Below, piece by piece: positions 6,826 to 10,450 of a stretch of DNA of 10,450 nucleotides. Under the pieces are notes generated by a model. The model did not search any database, was not told the origin of the DNA, and saw nothing but the letters and a program-made list of their open reading frames with translations. Where the stretch lies: the NCBI GenBank assembly GCA_016287065.1, contig JAEEVB010000075.1, forward strand, positions 1-10,450, written 5' to 3'. This DNA is from Muribaculaceae bacterium. GTDB lineage: Bacteria; Bacteroidota; Bacteroidia; Bacteroidales; Muribaculaceae. Positions within the stretch are counted from its first letter, which is position 1, and every line of letters begins with the position of its first letter. The position numbers and the translations under genes were made by a program.

Positions 6826-7428
6826 TTATTTTTCCAATTCGTCGTTGATGCTCTGGATGTAGTCGAGCAACTCGTCGCGGCCTTGGCCAGTCTCGCTCGA
6901 GGTGACGAAAATGGGCGGTAACTCTTCCCATGTGTGCAACAACTGGCGCTTGTAGGTTTCAACGTTTTGAATAGCTGCCTGCTTGCCCAGTTTGTCGATT
7001 TTGGTGAACACAATGCTGAAGGGTATCCCCGTCTCGCCCAGCCACTGCATGAACTCCAGATCGACCTTTTGCGGTTCCAGACGTGAGTCGACGAGCACAA
7101 ACAGGTTGGTCATCTGCTGGCGGCCCATGATGTAGCCGCGAATGATTTGATGCAGTTTCTCGCGCTCCTCCTTGCCGCGCTTGGCATAGCCGTAACCGGG
7201 CAGGTCAACGATGTACCACTCGCCATTGATGAGGAAGTGGTTGATGAGCAGCGTCTTGCCGGGTGTTGACGAGGTCTTGGCAAGGGCTTTGCGCTGGGTG
7301 AGCATGTTGATGAGCGATGACTTGCCCACGTTACTGCGCCCTATAAAGGCATACTCGGGCTTGTCACTTTTTGGGCATTTGCGGAAGTCGCTGTTGCTTA
7401 TCTCAAATTGAGCAGACTTGATTTTCAT
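6826..7428 (-). CDS. engB: Ribosome-biogenesis GTPase EngB (YihA/YsxC)
   Basis: EngB is a small TRAFAC-class GTPase that helps assemble the large ribosomal subunit and is essential in many bacteria. All five GTPase motifs are intact in the 200-residue protein: G1 GRSNVGKS (30-37), G2 at T55 in SSTPGKT, G3 DLPGYGYA (75-82), G4 TKID (142-145) and G5 SSETG (177-181). I chose the ATG at 7428 because MKIKSAQFEISNSD is the usual family start and gives the usual length, and because it lies just 7 bases after the msrA stop. A longer start at 7473 is in frame but would add 15 residues overlapping msrA. Tight spacing implies co-transcription with msrA and the exported protein upstream. No Shine-Dalgarno sequence is present. 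Confidence 0.95.
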   Translation of the reverse strand: MKIKSAQFEISNSDFRKCPKSDKPEYAFIGRSNVGKSSLINMLTQRKALAKTSSTPGKTLLINHFLINGEWYIVDLPGYGYAKRGKEEREKLHQIIRGYIMGRQQMTNLFVLVDSRLEPQKVDLEFMQWLGETGIPFSIVFTKIDKLGKQAAIQNVETYKRQLLHTWEELPPIFVTSSETGQGRDELLDYIQSINDELEK

Positions 7429-7435
7429 TGAATTA

Positions 7436-7951
7436 TCAGGGTTTTGAGGGTTTGGCTTTGCGGGCCAGTTCAAAGAGGCCCAGGGGCAGGTGGCAGTAGC
7501 CGTCGGGATTCTTGTCGAGGTAGTCCTGATGGTAGTCCTCAGCAGGGTAGAAGCACGCGAGTGGGAGCACTTCTGTCACGATGTCGGCTTCGTAGCGTTT
7601 TGCTTCGGCTGCCACACGGCGCTCGATGATGGGCAGATCGGCGGCATCGGTGTAGTAGATGCCGGTGCGGTACTGTGGGCCCACATCGGGACCTTGCTGG
7701 TCCTCGACCGTGGGATCGATGGCGGTAAAGAACATGTCGAGCAGGAACTCCAGCCCTATGCGCTCGGGATCATAGACCACCTTCACGGTCTCGGCATGGC
7801 CTGTCTTGTGGGTGCAAACCTGTTCGTAGCTGGGGTTTTCGACAGTTCCGTTGGCATAGCCTACCTGTGTGTCGACCACACCGTCGATCATCTTGAAGAA
7901 GTGCTCGGTGCCCCAGAAACAGCCACCGGCCAGATATATCTCGTGTGTCAT
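7436..7951 (-). CDS. msrA: Peptide-methionine (S)-S-oxide reductase MsrA
   Basis: MsrA reduces the S epimer of methionine sulfoxide in proteins and free methionine, repairing oxidative damage with thioredoxin as electron source. The 171-residue protein is a stand-alone MsrA domain, not the MsrA-MsrB fusion found in many Bacteroidales. The catalytic nucleophile is C11 in GGCFWGTEHFF. GYANG (31-35), GHAE with the proton-donor glutamate E54, and DVGPQYRTGIYY (89-100) are family hallmarks of the sulfoxide pocket. C153 in NPDGYCH near the C-terminus is a candidate resolving cysteine. There is no signal peptide, so it should act in the cytoplasm. It starts 6 bases after the stop of the exported-protein gene and ends 7 bases before engB, so it lies within one transcription unit. 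Confidence 0.95.
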   Translation of the reverse strand: MTHEIYLAGGCFWGTEHFFKMIDGVVDTQVGYANGTVENPSYEQVCTHKTGHAETVKVVYDPERIGLEFLLDMFFTAIDPTVEDQQGPDVGPQYRTGIYYTDAADLPIIERRVAAEAKRYEADIVTEVLPLACFYPAEDYHQDYLDKNPDGYCHLPLGLFELARKAKPSKP

Positions 7952-7957
7952 AAGTGT

Positions 7958-8587
7958 TTATCGTCTAGATCTTTTCGACCTTTTAGTGGTTTTCTTCGAG
8001 TAAGTTCTTTTCTTTTTGTAGTACTTCTTTGAACTCTTGCGGGCAGTACTCTGTTCAATCTCTTCGTCTTCGTCTATGTCCACGCTTTCTTCGGTCTTAG
8101 ATTTTTCCTGCATACGCTCTTTCTCGGCAATTTCAACCCAGGGCACGAAGAACTTGGCGATAGCAGAATAGGCGCTTTCGGCCAGTTGGTCGGGTTTCTC
8201 GGCAAACCATTCGGCATTGATGTGCTCGCCAGTTTCAAACTCCATATAGACGCGTTTGGTAGAGCCGCCCATCATGTGTTCGATTACCTTGTAACCGTCG
8301 ATTTCGTAGAATTTGTTCTCTCTCACAAGGGTCTCAAGCTGGTTGGCGACCTGGTCGCTTACCTCGTAGTGACGTTCGTCGGGTTGAGCCATCTGTCTGT
8401 TGTAGGAATAGACCACCACAGTGGTTTTCCCGTTCTCGTGGACGAGTTCGCAGAAGTTGCGGCCCCAGCCGTCGTTGCGCGTGTTGGCATAACTGCAGTA
8501 AATCATGTGCCCCTTGGGGGCTTCAGTGGCAGCATTGGCCGAAATGACGGCGAGCAGTGCCAAACTCAATATTAATAATTTCTTCAT
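7958..8587 (-). CDS. Unrecognised exported protein with acidic segment and polybasic tail
   Basis: I do not recognise this family. The 209-residue product starts with a clear signal peptide (MKKLLILSLALLAVISANA, cleavage after residue 19 or 20), so it should leave the cytoplasm. The middle part, about 27-155, looks folded: alternating beta-type stretches (TTVVVYSYN, KRVYMEFETGEHINAEWF) and a probable helix (VSDQVANQLETLVRENKFYE at 76-95). It has two cysteines, C31 and C46. After a short charged helix (152-164) come an acidic segment (166-178, nine of 13 residues D or E) and a tail (183-209) in which 16 of 27 residues are K or R, interspersed with Ser, Thr and Tyr. There is no lipobox and no late hydrophobic segment. 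The gene heads the leftward cluster with msrA and engB and has a strong -7 element upstream. The coding call is firm because of export signal, spacing and codon structure; the function is unknown. Confidence 0.88.
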   Translation of the reverse strand: MKKLLILSLALLAVISANAATEAPKGHMIYCSYANTRNDGWGRNFCELVHENGKTTVVVYSYNRQMAQPDERHYEVSDQVANQLETLVRENKFYEIDGYKVIEHMMGGSTKRVYMEFETGEHINAEWFAEKPDQLAESAYSAIAKFFVPWVEIAEKERMQEKSKTEESVDIDEDEEIEQSTARKSSKKYYKKKRTYSKKTTKRSKRSRR

Positions 8588-8632
8588 GTTCTATTATGTT
8601 TAATATTTTTATTTATGCACTTTGATATTTGG

Positions 8633-8640
8633 CAAAGATA
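8633..8640 (-). promoter_or_regulatory. Predicted -7 element for the exported protein-msrA-engB cluster
   Basis: TATCTTTG on the minus strand (8640-8633) is a full match to the Bacteroidota -7 consensus TAnnTTTG. The expected -33 position (around 8661-8663) reads CCC on that strand, with no TTG at 19-21 bases, so the promoter is only half supported. Transcription would start near 8626, giving a leader of about 40 bases. Confidence 0.6.
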
Positions 8641-8671
8641 GCAATGAATTTTAAAATCTTGGGTGTATTTA

Positions 8672-8702
8672 TTCAAAAACTTGATTTTTTTTGCTATTTT
8701 TG
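8672..8702 (+). promoter_or_regulatory. Predicted ligA promoter (Bacteroidota type)
   Basis: TATTTTTG at 8695-8702 fits the -7 consensus. TTC at 8672-8674 stands 20 bases upstream as an approximate -33 element, the same variant seen at recR. Transcription would start near 8709, leaving a leader of only about 17 bases before the ligA ATG at 8726. Confidence 0.62.
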
Positions 8703-8725
8703 CTAAAAAATAACGAAATTGCCCC

Positions 8726-10450
8726 ATGGATATATTCGAACAGCGAATCAAGGAACTGCGTGCCGAGCTCGAGCGTCACAATCATAACTACTATGTACTC
8801 AATACCCCCACCATCAGCGATCAGGAATTTGATGCGATGATGCGTGAACTGCAGGACCTGGAGGCCGACAATCCTCAGTACTTCGACCCGCTCTCGCCCA
8901 CGCAGCGGGTGGGCAGCGACTTGAGCCAGGGATTCACGCAAGTGGCGCATGAGCGACCCATGCAGAGCCTGGGCAATTCCTACTCCATCGAGGAGGTGCA
9001 GGACTTTCTGCGGCGTGCCAAGGACGGTCTGGGAGGTGAACCGGTGCAGATTGTGGGCGAACTCAAGTACGACGGCACCAGTATCTCGCTCACCTATGAG
9101 CAGGGGCGTCTGGTGCGTGCCGTGACGCGTGGCGACGGAGTGCGAGGCGATGATGTCACTGCCAATGTGCTTACCATCAGGAGCATTCCTTTGAAACTGC
9201 TACCAGGTAACTGGCCCGAGAAGTTTGAGGTGCGAGGCGAGATTCTGCTGCCATGGGCCAGTTTCGAGAAACTGAATCAGGAGCGTGCCTATAACGAGGA
9301 ACCGCTGTTTGCCAACCCTCGCAATGCCGCCGCCGGCACACTCAAACTGCAGAACTCAGCCGAGGTGGCGCGTCGCGGCCTGGATGCCTACTTCTACTTT
9401 GTGCTGGGCGACAATCTGCCTGGCGACACACACTATGACCGCATGCAGGCCGTGAAGTCGTGGGGTTTCAAGGTGGCGCAGATGACGCTGCTTCCCTCGA
9501 TTGATGCCGTGAAAGACTTCATCGACCAGTGGGATGTGGAGCGCAAGTCGCAGCCTGTGGCTACCGATGGCCTTGTGTTCAAGCTCAATAGCATACGCCA
9601 ATGGCTCAACTTGGGCAGCACTGCCAAGTCGCCCCGATGGGCCATTGCCTATAAGTTTGCCCCCGAGCGCGAGTGCTCGCGGTTGCAGTCCATCACCTTC
9701 CAGGTGGGACGCACAGGTGTCATTACCCCGGTGGCCAACCTCGATCCTGTGCTGCTCTCGGGCACCATAGTGAAACGGGCCTCGCTACACAACGAAGACG
9801 TTATCAGGCAATTAGATATTCATGATGGCGACAGCCTCTATGTGGAGAAGGGTGGTGAAATCATTCCCAAGATTGTGGGCGTCGACCTCAAGCAGCGCGT
9901 ACCGGGCAGCAAGCCCGTGGAGTTTGTGCGTGAGTGTCCCGTGTGCGGCACACCGCTGGTGCGTGTCGAGGGCGAAGCGGCTTGGGTGTGCCCCAACAAA
10001 TATGCCTGTCCGCCCCAGATTACGGGTCGCATCGAGCACTTTGTGGGCCGCCACGCCATGAACATCGACGGCATTGGCGAGGAGGTGGCCATCCAGCTGC
10101 ACGAGAGTGGGCTGGTGAACAATATTGCCGACCTTTACGACCTCACTGGCAACGACTTGTTGCAGTTGGAACACTTCCAGAAGAAAGCGGCGTCGCGCCT
10201 GCTGCGTGGCATCGAGGCATCGTTGCAAGTGCCTTTCGAGCGTGTGATATTTGCACTTTCCATCACTTATGTGGGCGAAACCATTGCCAAGGTGCTGGCA
10301 CGCAATGTGCACAACATCGACAACCTCATGGCGATGGATGCCGAGCAACTGGCCGCCATTCCCGAAATTGGCCCTAAGATTGCCGAGAGCATTGTCGACT
10401 ACTTCAGCGTGCCTGGCAACCGTGAGATAGTGGAGCGCGTGCGGAGCGCC
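8726..10450 (+). CDS. ligA: NAD-dependent DNA ligase LigA (3' end cut off)
   Basis: LigA seals nicks in DNA during replication and repair using NAD as adenylate donor. The window holds 575 codons from ATG to the right edge with no stop; the family is usually about 670 residues, so roughly 100 are missing, including the BRCT domain. Visible in order: the NAD-binding domain Ia (1-70, with YYVLNTPTISDQEFD at 22-36), the nucleotidyltransferase domain with the adenylated lysine K114 in ELKYDG, RGDGVRGDDVT (135-145), EVRGEI (168-173) and later DGLVFK (281-286) and WAIAYKF (305-311). The OB fold (about 318-390) begins near TFQVGRTG. A zinc finger uses C404, C407, C422 and C428. Helix-hairpin-helix repeats follow from about 440, including MNIDGIGEEVA and IPEIGPKIA. 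It is divergent from the exported-protein cluster. Confidence 0.97.
   Translation, partial: MDIFEQRIKELRAELERHNHNYYVLNTPTISDQEFDAMMRELQDLEADNPQYFDPLSPTQRVGSDLSQGFTQVAHERPMQSLGNSYSIEEVQDFLRRAKDGLGGEPVQIVGELKYDGTSISLTYEQGRLVRAVTRGDGVRGDDVTANVLTIRSIPLKLLPGNWPEKFEVRGEILLPWASFEKLNQERAYNEEPLFANPRNAAAGTLKLQNSAEVARRGLDAYFYFVLGDNLPGDTHYDRMQAVKSWGFKVAQMTLLPSIDAVKDFIDQWDVERKSQPVATDGLVFKLNSIRQWLNLGSTAKSPRWAIAYKFAPERECSRLQSITFQVGRTGVITPVANLDPVLLSGTIVKRASLHNEDVIRQLDIHDGDSLYVEKGGEIIPKIVGVDLKQRVPGSKPVEFVRECPVCGTPLVRVEGEAAWVCPNKYACPPQITGRIEHFVGRHAMNIDGIGEEVAIQLHESGLVNNIADLYDLTGNDLLQLEHFQKKAASRLLRGIEASLQVPFERVIFALSITYVGETIAKVLARNVHNIDNLMAMDAEQLAAIPEIGPKIAESIVDYFSVPGNREIVERVRSA

Noticed and set aside
7429..7473. 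Alternative upstream start for EngB adding 15 residues
   Set aside because: The extension (MNWPAKPNPQNPDNS) overlaps the end of msrA in another frame and is not typical of the family; the ATG at 7428 gives the normal N-terminus and a 7-base gap.
7436..7951. MsrA-MsrB fusion
   Set aside because: The frame stops 18 residues after the C153 motif and engB begins immediately; no MsrB zinc cysteines or RxCxN motif follow.
9812..10348. Long open frame on the minus strand inside ligA (178 codons)
   Set aside because: It lies wholly within the intact ligA frame, the translation is His-rich and shows no domain, and it arises from the third-position G/C bias of the real gene. Similar shadows opposite mdh, the C10 peptidase and the TonB receptor were dropped for the same reason.

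Overview
The window comes from a bacterium of the phylum Bacteroidota, most likely a gut-type member of the order Bacteroidales (Prevotella- or Muribaculaceae-like; the genus cannot be fixed from this sequence). The evidence is the set of Bacteroidota promoter signals (TAnnTTTG at -7, TTG or TTC at -33, spacer of exactly 20 bases in four cases), the absence of Shine-Dalgarno sequences, a Bacteroidales-type malate dehydrogenase, a C10 peptidase ending in a dockerin, and a TonB-dependent receptor with a carboxypeptidase-regulatory N-terminal domain. Coding DNA is moderately GC-rich and the short intergenic gaps are strongly AT-rich. No rRNA, tRNA, CRISPR array, insertion sequence, prophage or attachment site is visible.

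Layout: 1-594 (-) is recR, running off the left edge just before its stop. Positions 595-784 hold divergent promoters for recR and for the rightward pair mdh (785-1777) and a secreted C10 cysteine peptidase with a C-terminal dockerin (1793-3184); only 15 bases separate these two genes. A perfect 13-bp hairpin at 3212-3240 lies between the peptidase and the convergent ROK-family sugar kinase (3266-4240, -), which has its own promoter. Upstream on the minus strand is a tight leftward cluster: an exported protein with a highly charged tail (7958-8587), msrA (7436-7951), engB (6826-7428) and a TonB-dependent receptor (4350-6761). The first three are separated by 6-7 bases; the receptor follows engB after 64 bases with no recognisable promoter between. 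A second divergent promoter region (8588-8725) separates this cluster from ligA (8726 to the right edge, +), of which 575 codons are present and the BRCT end is missing.

Functionally this is mostly a housekeeping region: recombination repair (RecR), replication and repair ligation (LigA), ribosome assembly (EngB), central carbon metabolism (Mdh, ROK kinase) and methionine sulfoxide repair (MsrA). Interspersed are cell-envelope or secreted proteins: the C10 peptidase, the TonB-dependent receptor and the unrecognised exported protein. I do not see a clear novel multi-gene system. The most interesting points are the unrecognised exported protein with an acidic-then-polybasic tail, the cysteine-rich dockerin-bearing C10 peptidase placed directly behind mdh, and the almost leaderless recR transcript predicted from its promoter.
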